Shown here one piece after another: positions 1 to 9,277 of a DNA stretch of 35,055 nucleotides. The notes under the pieces were generated by a model, which had not been told where the DNA came from, searched no databases, and saw only the letters and a list, made by a program, of their open reading frames with translations. The translations under genes and the position numbers were made by a program. The stretch covers positions 1 to 35,055 of the forward strand of contig JASHSB010000125.1 in NCBI GenBank assembly GCA_030036945.1. The letters run 5' to 3'. The DNA comes from Methylovirgula sp. Its GTDB lineage: Bacteria > Pseudomonadota > Alphaproteobacteria > Rhizobiales > Beijerinckiaceae. Positions within the stretch are counted from its first letter, which is position 1; every line of letters starts with the position of its first letter.

Positions 1-663
1 AGGAAGGCCTCACCGTCCGCAAATGCCGCGGCCGTAAGCGCGCCTGCGGAGTCCGTGCGCCGATTTTGACCGACACACGGCCCAATGTGCGCTGGTCAGT
101 CGACTTCGTGCACGACCAACTCGCCAGCGGCCGCCGGTTGCGGATTTTGAATGTGATCGATGACGTGACGAAGGAATGCCTTGCCGCGATCCCCGACCTT
201 TCGATCTCCGGCCGGCGCGTGGCGCGAGAGCTGGCCTGGGTCATGGAATATCGCGGCCGACCCGAGATGATCGTTTCCGATCACGGCACCGAGTTCACTT
301 CGAACGCCATGCTCGCCTTTACGCAGGAACGGCGGATCGCCTGGCACTTCATCGCTCCCGGCAAACCGATGCAGAACGGCATCTGCGAGGCATTCAACGG
401 CCGGATGCGGGACGAGCTTTTGGAACGAGACGCTATTCTATGATCTCGATCATGCCCGCTGCGCTATCGCCCGGTGGGTCGCTGCTTACAACCAGGAACA
501 GCCCCACTCGGCACTGGGATATCTCTCACCTGCCGCCTATGCGGCTTATCTCACCGCAACAGGCGATCGGCTGCGCCAACCTGACCCGCTCCGCCGCTCG
601 CCTGTTGCTCCATCGGCGCACTTGCGCCAATCTCAACCCAAGACTCTGACCTCAGCTGGATGA
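1..663 (+). pseudogene. IS3-family transposase OrfB (rve integrase core), 5' end outside window, frameshifted
   Basis: Frame is open from position 3 ([39 protein letters not shown]...), with DDE-type motifs [16 protein letters not shown] and [16 protein letters not shown]. The track ORF stops at 443, but removing one G at 422/423 restores [47 protein letters not shown]... to the stop at 661-663. Confidence 0.9.
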
Positions 664-931
664 ATGACGGGGGTCACAGCAGTACGGAGTCCATACGCAT
701 TGCTCATGAAGGACTCTATTATTGGACATCGAAATTGCTGATGTCGCCCCGCATCTCATGCTACTTTTCGCGTAATCAAATACGAACGATGCTGCCGTTA
801 TATCCAACATCCTCTTACATTGCTCAACCAATTCATCGTGCGGGTCCGTGTCCATAGCGACCTCACGAGCTCCACTAGCAGGCGCGGCTTAGGTTTTCAG
901 TACCGTGCTCGCACAAGACTGTTGACTTCGC

Positions 932-1492
932 CTACGGCCGGCGTTGTTTACTCCGCGATCGGTCGATCATTTCATTTGCGGGTCGTGCTGGATCGAGCAG
1001 TCGTGCAGCTTGTTCGGCACCCGACACTGGAAGCTGCTCGGGGTCAAGCATTCCGACCTGCACCAAAAGCGATGCTTGATCCCAGTAGATATGTTCGTAG
1101 GCGACATGGCCCGCTTCGTCAAAACCCATCACGACGACATGCGGCAATACGACCTTCCGGCCGGTTGCCGCCACACCCGGCAAATACGCGCGCATTTCAC
1201 GGTCATGAGTAAAGCTCACGATCAATTCATCGACGACACGATTCCGTCCGACCGTGCGCGACAAAGGCCTGACCTCGACATCGTCAGGCCAATGACCGAC
1301 GAAGTGATTGCGATAGAAGCTTTCAACCTGTGCCTTTCCGCTGCCCCCAGTGAGAGTCGGCACATGGGTAAGATAAGGCTCGGGGGTCATCGTGGCAATT
1401 GTCGCTGCGACGTCCTTGGTCACAAACTCCGCCTTGACATGCGCGTCGAAAACCGCGCCTAGATCATGATCCTTCATGCTAATCTTTGTCAT
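932..1492 (-). CDS. SnoaL-like / NTF2-like fold protein
   Basis: Internal start MTKISMKDHDLGAVFDAHVKAEF; pattern VESFYRNHFVGHWPDDVEVRPLSRTVG...VDELIVSFTHD...LPHVVVMGFDEAGHVAYEHIYWDQASLLVQVGML is typical of SnoaL-like proteins. The upstream extension in the track is probably not coding. Confidence 0.75.
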   Translation of the reverse strand: MTKISMKDHDLGAVFDAHVKAEFVTKDVAATIATMTPEPYLTHVPTLTGGSGKAQVESFYRNHFVGHWPDDVEVRPLSRTVGRNRVVDELIVSFTHDREMRAYLPGVAATGRKVVLPHVVVMGFDEAGHVAYEHIYWDQASLLVQVGMLDPEQLPVSGAEQAARLLDPARPANEMIDRSRSKQRRP

Positions 1493-1931
1493 GGTGAACG
1501 CTCCCACGTTCGAACCGTCCTCTCGCCGAGGCGCCACCCTCTCCCCGCTTCCAAGGGGCGTCAGCACCAGCCCCATGAGCCATCCGCCAAGATTTGGTCC
1601 AGACGCTAGGCGATCGGCCGAATTTAGCGCAGCGGTGCCCTTTTCTCCGGCGCTTCAGGCGTGCCAAGGATTCCGGCGCGATGCCTGCATAAGAAGCCAG
1701 CAATGCTGCGTAACCCTTCTTGAGGGCTCGACGGACGAAAAGCTAATTCACGATTTTCTTCTCACACGTTAAGCCTTTCGGCGACCTTATGGCCGATAGA
1801 GCCAAGTATGCCGAGCGCACCAAGACACTTTCCCTCCAAGTCACCAATAATACGGCTGGACAGAAGCAAAGATAAGCCAAAATCATAATGTAATCTGCAA
1901 AGCGTCGGGAGTAACAACTGAGGAGGGAATC

Positions 1932-2219
1932 ATGTACGCAGTTATTCGTCACTATCACTACGCTCCGCAAGACGAGGCAGAAATCGAGCAGATGGTACGC
2001 GAAAAGTTCGTGCCGCTGATCAAGAAGGCGAAAGGGTTCGTGCGTTATTATTGGCTCAATGGAGGAAATGGCGAGTGCGCTTCTCTCAGCGTCTTCAAGG
2101 ACAAAGCTGGCGCCGAGGAGTCAAATCATCTGGCTGCAGATTACGTCAGAAATCATTTGTCAAAGCGTCTCGTTCAGAAGCCGGAAATCATCGAAGGGCC
2201 AGTCAAAGCCCACGATTGA
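1932..2219 (+). CDS. ABM-like (antibiotic biosynthesis monooxygenase fold) small protein
   Basis: 95 aa, MYAVIRHYHYAPQDEAEIEQMVREKFVPLIKKAKGFVRYYWLNGGNGECASLSVFKDKAGAEESNHLAADYV, typical dimeric alpha/beta barrel pattern; RBS-like gaggaggga just upstream of the ATG. Confidence 0.7.
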   Translation: MYAVIRHYHYAPQDEAEIEQMVREKFVPLIKKAKGFVRYYWLNGGNGECASLSVFKDKAGAEESNHLAADYVRNHLSKRLVQKPEIIEGPVKAHD

Positions 2220-2458
2220 ACACCGCTCGTAGGTCGCCGTTAGAGTCGTCGGCGCTTCGGACCCTATTAGGGGAGATCGGTCGTTCCGGAATATCCCGGA
2301 TATGGAAGCTACGGCCGAGGGGCTAGAAGGGGCTTCCAGAACGAGCCGCCTGCCAAGCGCCGCGACTCCATTGCCAATTTCTCGACAGCGGGCGGCCGCT
2401 GGCGGGGGTGTTTCTATTTCGTCTTGAGCGAACACGATTTCACCCAGATGCAACAGCG

Positions 2459-3238
2459 CTACGGAACGAAGTCCGCGAGCACTACCGCGAGCGGCTCGGG
2501 GCCTACCTTGACTGATCCGGTAAACGGTCGATCGATGACAACGGCGATCAGAAGTTCCGATAAAATCAGAACCGCCAATAGGCCCGTCATGAGTACCTGG
2601 GCCCGCAGATTCCGCGTTCCGAAGAAGAACGTGAAGGCAATGGTCACAACAGCACCTCCGAAAAGGACTGCCCATACAATTCCTGGAACGACGCCCGCCG
2701 CTACGACGAGTCTGGCACGGCGTGCCTGTGTAAGCACGTCAAGCTGATAGAAAATTTCGGACATCAGAGCAGTATTGCTCTGATCGGAGGACTTGGATGC
2801 GAGCAAAGCCGCATAGATTGCGTTGAGCCTCTGCTGCGTTTGCTCGCTTGCAACGCCATGACCCATGGCAGGCCACTCGTCCGAAATCGCGGATTTGAGA
2901 TAGCTCGTCAGCGCCCCGCCAAGGGCGGCTCCTTGGACCTGCCCGAGACCATTCGACAGATGATAGAGCGCCGCCGCAGCGCCACCCTCCTTCATGACAG
3001 TATCGTCGGCATCCGAATATTTCTGCCACACGACGATCACGGAAAAGGCAAGAAGGACGGCATAAAGCACACCGACGGTCGCGAACTTGAATCCGGCTAC
3101 CTCGTTGTTAATGGTTAGCTTCTCAAGCGCCACGTAACGACGCACAAGCAACGGCCCCAGCATGGCGAGCGCTGTGCCAAGTCCAACCAAAATAATACTC
3201 GAAATCCAAAGTGGCGCGGAGGTGAGGAATAAGATCAT
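2459..3238 (-). CDS. DUF4239 / bestrophin-like membrane protein
   Basis: From internal start MILFLTSAPLWISSIILVGLGTALAMLGPLLVRRYV...NNEVAGFKFATVGVLYAVLLAFSVIVVWQKYSDAD; four hydrophobic segments. Confidence 0.7.
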   Translation of the reverse strand: MILFLTSAPLWISSIILVGLGTALAMLGPLLVRRYVALEKLTINNEVAGFKFATVGVLYAVLLAFSVIVVWQKYSDADDTVMKEGGAAAALYHLSNGLGQVQGAALGGALTSYLKSAISDEWPAMGHGVASEQTQQRLNAIYAALLASKSSDQSNTALMSEIFYQLDVLTQARRARLVVAAGVVPGIVWAVLFGGAVVTIAFTFFFGTRNLRAQVLMTGLLAVLILSELLIAVVIDRPFTGSVKVGPEPLAVVLADFVP

Positions 3239-3476
3239 CTCAGTTCTCCCTTGGTAAGTGCTCGGTACCGATTCGGCAATGGAGGTTGGGTCAGTACCCA
3301 GGCGCGGTGGGGATCCGCCGCCATCATAAAATATTTCGTCCACGATGGCTGCGACTTTAGGTAGGTCGTCGCCGCGTCGCATCCCGTTTCCCAAGCATCT
3401 TTCCAAATCTGCGATACGATTCAGCTACCCCCATCAACGCTTCGGCCATACACCGGGAATGATAAGACAATTGCAT

Positions 3477-3857
3477 TCAGACCGTATCAATCTCATCTAA
3501 GCATGCGCCTCTCGCTGTCCTGGCGGTTGTCGCCTGCCTCGCCTTTCTTCCGAACGCGGTTTGATCGCGTCGCCTGACTACAGTAACAAAGTTTGTTCGG
3601 GTGGATAACTGATTGTCGTTCCTTCCACCCGAGCGAATGGCGTCAGCGTGTGGGTTCGATGCCCAATCTCCGAGAGTATCGCAACGACCGGTATGTTGCG
3701 CACCATCAGCGCTTACTCGGGAGACAGGTTTCCCGTCATCTCTCATTTCGAAAAGCACGAGTTGATTTCGGCGCGCGACGTTCCTTTGCTCCCGCCGAAA
3801 TTTCAGAACGTCGCGCCAAAGATATCGCTTGCCGTCGATCTCGATATACCGGCGCAT
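3477..3857 (-). CDS. hypothetical protein; the N-terminal ~55 aa look like a small conserved alphaproteobacterial family
   Basis: MRRYIEIDGKRYLWRDVLKFRREQRNVARRNQLVLFEMRDDGKPVSRVSADG looks protein-like; the remaining C-terminus is low quality and may be out of frame. Confidence 0.4.
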   Translation of the reverse strand: MRRYIEIDGKRYLWRDVLKFRREQRNVARRNQLVLFEMRDDGKPVSRVSADGAQHTGRCDTLGDWASNPHADAIRSGGRNDNQLSTRTNFVTVVRRRDQTAFGRKARQATTARTARGACLDEIDTV

Positions 3858-4096
3858 GTGAGCCCTCCATTGTTGGGCTCACCCAATGGTACCATGCGCT
3901 CGAAGCGCTAACGCTCGTCGATCATAGTCTCCCTCAATACGACTTCGCGCTTAGGACGGATGTTTCGATAGTACCGATCGGCTGTTTCCCGCCGATGCTA
4001 ATGCCCTGGCGTCGCGCGATCACCAACCCCACGCGCATCCAATGACGATCGGCTTTGTGATCGTGACGCCGCGCTTCGCGTGATCGCCAACGAGTT

Positions 4097-5011
4097 TTAA
4101 GGCACATGCTCTAGAAAATGGAAAAGGTCTTCGTTGAACTGATGTGGATCTTGGAGGAAAGAGAAATGGCTCACCCCCGGCTGGATCAGTAGGCCGGCGC
4201 CGGGGATATGGGCGGCCATGAATTCCGTGTTCTCTCGTTTGATCGCCTCATCGTGATCCGCATCAACAATCCAAGTAGGAACTCGAATCTTCGCTAGGTC
4301 GGTGGCGGTCCAATGCGGCTGGGTTTGCCACATCTTTGTAATCTGCTCGACAAACGCCTTGTATTGCGTCGGCGTCGGCGAGAGGCGCTTGTACTCCTCT
4401 CCGGCCCTGGCGATGAACGTATTGAAGACCGGGCTTTCGGCGATGTCGGCGACACCGGATGGGTCGGAGTTCGCGGCAAAGGCGAAGAGCTTGGAGACGC
4501 GCTCCGGGTGATGCATGGCAATGTCGAGGCCGATAATGGCACCGTCGCTCCAACCCACAATCGCCGCCTTCTTAATCTTGAGATGATCCATAAGGCCGAG
4601 CACATCGGAAGCCATGAGATCGTAGCTATAGGGCCGCGCGTTGCGGTTACTGCGCCCATGGCCACGGCTATCCATGACAATGACCCGATAGCGCCTCTCC
4701 AGCGCCCGAACCTGGTTGCCCCAATAGTCTGAGTTTGCGAGACCGCCATGCAGCAGAAGAACAGGCCGCCCACGCCCGAATTCGGCGTACCAGATTTTGA
4801 TACCGTTTACGGGCGCAAGGCCGCTGTGGAGCGCTTCGGGCAGCGTCGGCGTTGGCGGCAGTGCTAGCCACTGCGGAGCAGCACTCGCCGGCAGGCCGAA
4901 CGCGCCGAACGCGAACAGGACAAGTGTAACGATAAGAGATCGAAAACGAGGCATTGCGTCCCTGTCGCCACGATCGAAAACTAAGATAATGTAGCGCTCA
5001 AGCTTTAGCAT
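4097..5011 (-). CDS. exported alpha/beta hydrolase
   Basis: Signal-peptide-like MPRFRSLIVTLVLFAFGAFGLPASAA; HGGLANSDYWGNQ, DSRGHGRS, nucleophile elbow GWSDGA, DADHDE and GVSHFSFLQ motifs. Confidence 0.88.
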   Translation of the reverse strand: MLKLERYIILVFDRGDRDAMPRFRSLIVTLVLFAFGAFGLPASAAPQWLALPPTPTLPEALHSGLAPVNGIKIWYAEFGRGRPVLLLHGGLANSDYWGNQVRALERRYRVIVMDSRGHGRSNRNARPYSYDLMASDVLGLMDHLKIKKAAIVGWSDGAIIGLDIAMHHPERVSKLFAFAANSDPSGVADIAESPVFNTFIARAGEEYKRLSPTPTQYKAFVEQITKMWQTQPHWTATDLAKIRVPTWIVDADHDEAIKRENTEFMAAHIPGAGLLIQPGVSHFSFLQDPHQFNEDLFHFLEHVP

Positions 5012-5193
5012 TCAGAAAATAATGCAACGCAATCATCCGGCAGCCGCCCGCATCGACAATCCTCAGCGTATCGCCGGCGGATTCGCTATCGCGATCGCCG
5101 TGCGCAAAAAAGTGCTCGCAGCTCATTTCCTCTCGGGGGAAAAGCTATGCCGCAGCGAAGGGGTGGCTGTGCCGTGCGCGGGCGTCTGATGTC

Positions 5194-5331
5194 TCATTGT
5201 CCCATCTCGACCATCGCCAAGCCGAGCAGGTAGACAACAGTTGCCAATTGGTAGCGTTCCGCAAGATGCTCGGCTCTCAAAAGTAGATCCGAAATTGTTT
5301 CGAGATCGTCGTTGGGCATCGGTGCTTTCAT
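5194..5331 (-). CDS. small hypothetical protein, 45 aa (below the ORF-track length cutoff)
   Basis: Manual translation of the reverse strand: ATG at 5331, TGA at 5196..5194, giving MKAPMPNDDLETISDLLLRAEHLAERYQLATVVYLLGLAMVEMGQ. Starts 8 nt after the stop of the upstream co-directional gene; amphipathic helical composition. Confidence 0.5.
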   Translation of the reverse strand: MKAPMPNDDLETISDLLLRAEHLAERYQLATVVYLLGLAMVEMGQ

Positions 5332-5339
5332 AACAAACC

Positions 5340-6262
5340 CTACGGATGCTTCTCATTCTCCGCGGCGCGATCGCCAGCAGCCTTGGCTGCCGCCTCACAC
5401 ATGTAAGTACCTTTCTTCGTAATCCCGTAACTATGCGTTCCCTTGAAATGATAGATGCCGGATCGCGTGTTTACCCAAACTACAATGTCGCTGGGACACG
5501 ATGCCTGCGCCTGAGCTTCTGACGGGGAGACCGGAGATGTCCGAGCCGAGCGCGATTCCGGCTCTCGCGCTGCTGGCGGGGCAGTCGGCGCGGATTGAGG
5601 TGTGGCAGCAGGAGAAGGCGGCGCGCTCTCGCTAGGCTCCGCGGCAGGAGCAGCGCCAGACGCCGGAGGAGCCGATGGAGCCGATGGAGCCGCACCGGAA
5701 GAAGGAGAAGCACCGGAGCGACACGTTTCAATAAAGTCCTTCTTTCTCTGACCACTCGCCTTAATTGCTTCCTTGTTGGCTTTGTACTCGGACTCACATT
5801 CCTTTACGGTCTTACCGCCGTTTGAAGAAGCCGCGGGGGCCGGAGTAGATTCGGAAGGTGTGGGCGTCGGCGCCACCGCATTGCCGGTCGGAACCGTCTC
5901 TGTCCCTGCGCGACACCCTGCGACAAAGTCCTTCTTTTTCTCGCCCGCCGCTTTGATGGCTTCTTTGTTTGCCTTATATTCGGCGTCGCATTCCTTTGCG
6001 GTCTTGACACCGCCGGAGACCGTCGGCGCTCGGGAGCGGACGCGGGAGCCGTCGCCGCGCCGCTAGGGATCGTCTCCGTGCCGCCCCGGCACGCCTCGAC
6101 GAAATCCTTCTTTTTCTCGCCTGACGCTTTGATAGCGTCCTTGTTCGCTGCGTATTCCGCGTTGCACTCCTTGACGGTTTTTGCCAAGGCGGGGACAGCC
6201 GCAAATGCAATCGCAAGTGAGATCGCACTAGCCGACGCCAAACGAGCGAACGAATACCGCAT
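5340..6262 (-). pseudogene. exported protein with three PsiF-like repeats and a C-terminal conserved domain, split by a frameshift
   Basis: Signal peptide MRYSFARLASASAISLAIAFAAVPALA. Repeats: KTVKECNAEYAANKDAIKASGEKKKDFVEACR, KTAKECDAEYKANKEAIKAAGEKKKDFVAGCR, KTVKECESEYKANKEAIKASGQRKKDFIETCR. C-terminus CPSDIVVWVNTRSGIYHFKGTHSYGITKKGTYMCEAAAKAAGDRAAENEKHP. The repeat 1 frame runs into the repeat 2/3 frame only after a one-base shift near 6027-6035. Confidence 0.75.
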
Positions 6263-6429
6263 TGCTAGAGTCCGTTAGCAGGATCGCAAACGGTTTTAGC
6301 GCGCCCGTAGGCTGGCGCTAGGGAGCAAAGCGCTGATTGTTTCAAAGGCAATCTGGCTTGCACCATGCGCGTCACGCAGGCGAAGCGCCTTTTTTAAAGC
6401 GGGCGAGCTTGCTTGAAAACGAGGGTCTC

Positions 6430-6648
6430 TTAGGCATCAAGCGAGATGCTCTGGTGCGCGCTAGGCGCCGTATGCGCATCGTCAGCCGGCCCTTCGAACC
6501 GAAGGACAAACCCGAGCGTAAAGGCCGCTAGCGACAAAACCACAACGAGGGCCACGGAAATCCTGAATTGGCGGCGCGCGGCCCGAGAATCGTAATAGCG
6601 AACGAAACCCGCATCGGGCGCATGATCGAAGTGATCGACGATCGACAT
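6430..6648 (-). CDS. small single-pass membrane protein
   Basis: 72 aa with one TM segment (FRISVALVVVLSLAAFTLGFVLRF); GGGGGA ribosome-binding-like sequence just upstream of the ATG. Confidence 0.55.
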   Translation of the reverse strand: MSIVDHFDHAPDAGFVRYYDSRAARRQFRISVALVVVLSLAAFTLGFVLRFEGPADDAHTAPSAHQSISLDA

Positions 6649-7275
6649 AGAATATCCCCCACCAATCGGTCCATTGGACCGAGTGTTAAGTCAGTCAGCT
6701 GCTGTCAGAAAATATCTGCGCGCCGATTACACTTCACACATCTGATAGCAATGCGGCGCGGTGCCGCATAGGCCGCCGCGTTGGCTCCCTCGTCTACATT
6801 CACTTCGAAACGGTGCTGGTCGCTACGACTTGATTCCCTTGCTTCAAAAGAACTTCTTCGGGAAAGTTGATGTTTGCGATTATGCGGAACAGTTCGCGCG
6901 CGAGTAAAAGAGTCGCAGCGCGCGAGCACTTTGCTGTCAGTACCTCGTACGATCGCGAAAGGCAGCTCTTCCATCATGCGATCTTTCGCACAAATAGAGA
7001 ACAAAAGGTCCAGTCCAAAAGCGCCGCCTTCAAATGTTCTGCGGCAAGGTTACAGATGAGGGTAGCTAGCCGGCTAAACGGCACCCAATATCATATTGAT
7101 ATATCAATAACTTGCGTTTCTAGTGCGGCTCCTGCAGCCGCACCACGTGACACATAGATATTATATATCAGTACCTTAACGCATCTTCTTTCGAACGTGC
7201 ATCACTGATCCGTTCGCGCGGCGGACCGCTCGCCGAATAAGTCTTTCGTTCTATCGCGCGCCGCGGCGGCGATTT

Positions 7276-8295
7276 CTATTGCCCTTTGCAAATCGGAATT
7301 GGCCGCGGCGCCGGCGGCGGATGATCCCGCTCATAGCGAGCAAGGAACGGATCGAGGGTTTCCTTCGACCAGAATTTTGGGGAGCCGATCTCCTTCAAAC
7401 AGGACGCATTCCAATAGGATCCTGGAGACTGGCCCGCGGCGACCGCTCGCGCGACAGCTTCGATATCGGCTGCGTCCGGATAGACGTACAGCGTCGTCGG
7501 ATCGTCCTTCACCATCGCGACGATCTCTCGCGCGTCGGATGGCGCCCAGCTTGTACAGCCGTCGCTACGGCCACCGGAGTAATCGATGAGGTTTCCCAAT
7601 GGAACGTAGCCATCGCGGTTTGCATAGGGGCTGTGCGGATCCTTGCGAAGACATACTCCGCGCAACAAGACGGCCGCATGCCCGCCGATCTTGCGCTGGC
7701 GGGCATTTGCGGCCGCTCCCTGCCCGTCAAACTGGACAAACGTGCGGGTCAGCACCGCGTCGTCTCGGGCCGCGGTGCGGTAATAGCCTTTGAACGACGT
7801 TTTAGTCTCGCCCGTGACATAGACGCCACCGGCCGTCAGGTCGGAATCCATCGCATTGCCGAAATTTTTCGCGCAGCGTCTTCCGTTTGCGAAATTCGCG
7901 ATTCCTTGCAGATCGCGTCCGCCGCCGTGGCCGGCCCAGATCGCACGAAACGATCGGTTGGACTCGCAGATCACGTAAAACCGGCGCCCCAATGTACCGT
8001 CGGGGAAAGTGCTGGGACGCGTCGCGTCCATGGCGAAGTAGCAGGGATTTTTAACCGCGCCGCGCGTCGCCTCGCGCAGGTAAAGCGCCCGCGCTCTCTG
8101 CAAGACCGGTTGCGCTATTTGACCGTCGGCTTCGCCGACATGGGCCCTCAGCCAAGCTGGGATAGTTGACGGCTGCTCGGCTGCGAGCGATCGCGACGCG
8201 GCGGGAACCATAAGAAAAAGACCGCAAAGGCCGAAGACGGCCGCGACGTTCAGAACGACAGACCTAAAACGCACGGGATCCATTCTCCTGTTCAA
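7276..8295 (-). CDS. exported murein L,D-transpeptidase catalytic-domain-like protein (YkuD_2-like)
   Basis: Signal-like N-terminus; MDATRPS..GRRFYVICESNRSFRAIWAGHGGGRDLQGIANFANGRRCAKNFGN...GYVPLGNLIDYSGGRSDGCTSWAPSDA with a putative catalytic Cys in SDGCTSW. Confidence 0.65.
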   Translation of the reverse strand: MNRRMDPVRFRSVVLNVAAVFGLCGLFLMVPAASRSLAAEQPSTIPAWLRAHVGEADGQIAQPVLQRARALYLREATRGAVKNPCYFAMDATRPSTFPDGTLGRRFYVICESNRSFRAIWAGHGGGRDLQGIANFANGRRCAKNFGNAMDSDLTAGGVYVTGETKTSFKGYYRTAARDDAVLTRTFVQFDGQGAAANARQRKIGGHAAVLLRGVCLRKDPHSPYANRDGYVPLGNLIDYSGGRSDGCTSWAPSDAREIVAMVKDDPTTLYVYPDAADIEAVARAVAAGQSPGSYWNASCLKEIGSPKFWSKETLDPFLARYERDHPPPAPRPIPICKGQ

Positions 8296-8567
8296 GCCTT
8301 TTGCCTCGGTCTGCGGCGTTGCCGTCGATCATACCGAGGCCCGCGGCAATCGCGATGGAGTTTTCTCCAGCGCGCCCGGGAGGTTTCTACACAAGAGACT
8401 GAGATCTAATACAACAAAATCCTGCGATTACGATCTCGGCTTCTCTCAAAGAGACGGCCCGCCGCCTCAAGACAAGAAACATCATGGGTGAACCGCAAGA
8501 AGAACATGGCGACCCGAACAGCCGCGCAGCGGGATTGCTCGCAATGAAGCGATCCCGCGCCGACCGG

Positions 8568-8825
8568 TCAACAGCGCGTTTCGCTTTTGTGCATCGTATC
8601 GCCGGTCGCTTCGTTGGTGACCGTTTTGCTGCGATGCTCGCAGCCGCCCGTATAACCGGCGCCGGGTCCGATCCGGACGCCGGCGACGCCCGGCACGCCG
8701 ACGTAGGCGCCCGGAGGCGGTGGACTGTGCGTTGTGGTGGTTGTCGTTTCTTCGTCCTGCGCCGCAGCGGCGGAGATCCAAAGGATCGCGCTTGCCGCGA
8801 TCGCCAGTTTGCCGAGCCCTTTCAT
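8568..8825 (-). CDS. small exported protein with a Thr tract
   Basis: 85 aa, signal peptide MKGLGKLAIAASAILWISAAAAQ followed by DEETTTTTTHSPPPPGAYVGVPGVAGVRIGPGAGYTGG; upstream GGAGGTC. Confidence 0.6.
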   Translation of the reverse strand: MKGLGKLAIAASAILWISAAAAQDEETTTTTTHSPPPPGAYVGVPGVAGVRIGPGAGYTGGCEHRSKTVTNEATGDTMHKSETRC

Positions 8826-8955
8826 CCTGACCTCCTTGCATCGTCCGGCCGCCTAAAAGCGATCGGTGCCTTAAGGAACGGCATTGACAAAATGGAGTTC
8901 CGCGCGCCGTACAGCCCACGCTGTCGAAGCTTTGCCGCACGCTTCAAGGTGCGCT

Positions 8956-9111
8956 CTACAATCGTCCGAGCAGCGCGAGAATGATGATGATGATGAGTAG
9001 CAGCCCGATGCCGCTCGACGGGTAATAGCCCCAGCCCGACGAATAGGGCCAGGTCGGCAAACCGCCGATCAGCAGCAGGATGAGGATGATAATGAGAATC
9101 GTCGAAAGCAT
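8956..9111 (-). CDS. DUF3309 family small membrane protein
   Basis: MLSTILIIILILLLIGGLPTWPYSSGWGYYPSSGIGLLLIIIIILALLGRL matches the DUF3309 pattern; GGGAGGAA upstream of the internal ATG at 9111. Confidence 0.85.
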   Translation of the reverse strand: MLSTILIIILILLLIGGLPTWPYSSGWGYYPSSGIGLLLIIIIILALLGRL

Positions 9112-9277
9112 GCTCGTTCCTCCCGCCCCGAGTTGGCGCCGGCGCGCAGGTTCGTTAGGTTTCGCTAACGGCAAGGCTTGCCGTGCGGTTCCGTTGCCTG
9201 CACGAGGTGGGTTACGCCGCTGCCATGTTCGAGGTTAGATGGCCGCCCCATCCGCATGGCGACGCAAGCGAGCCCAC

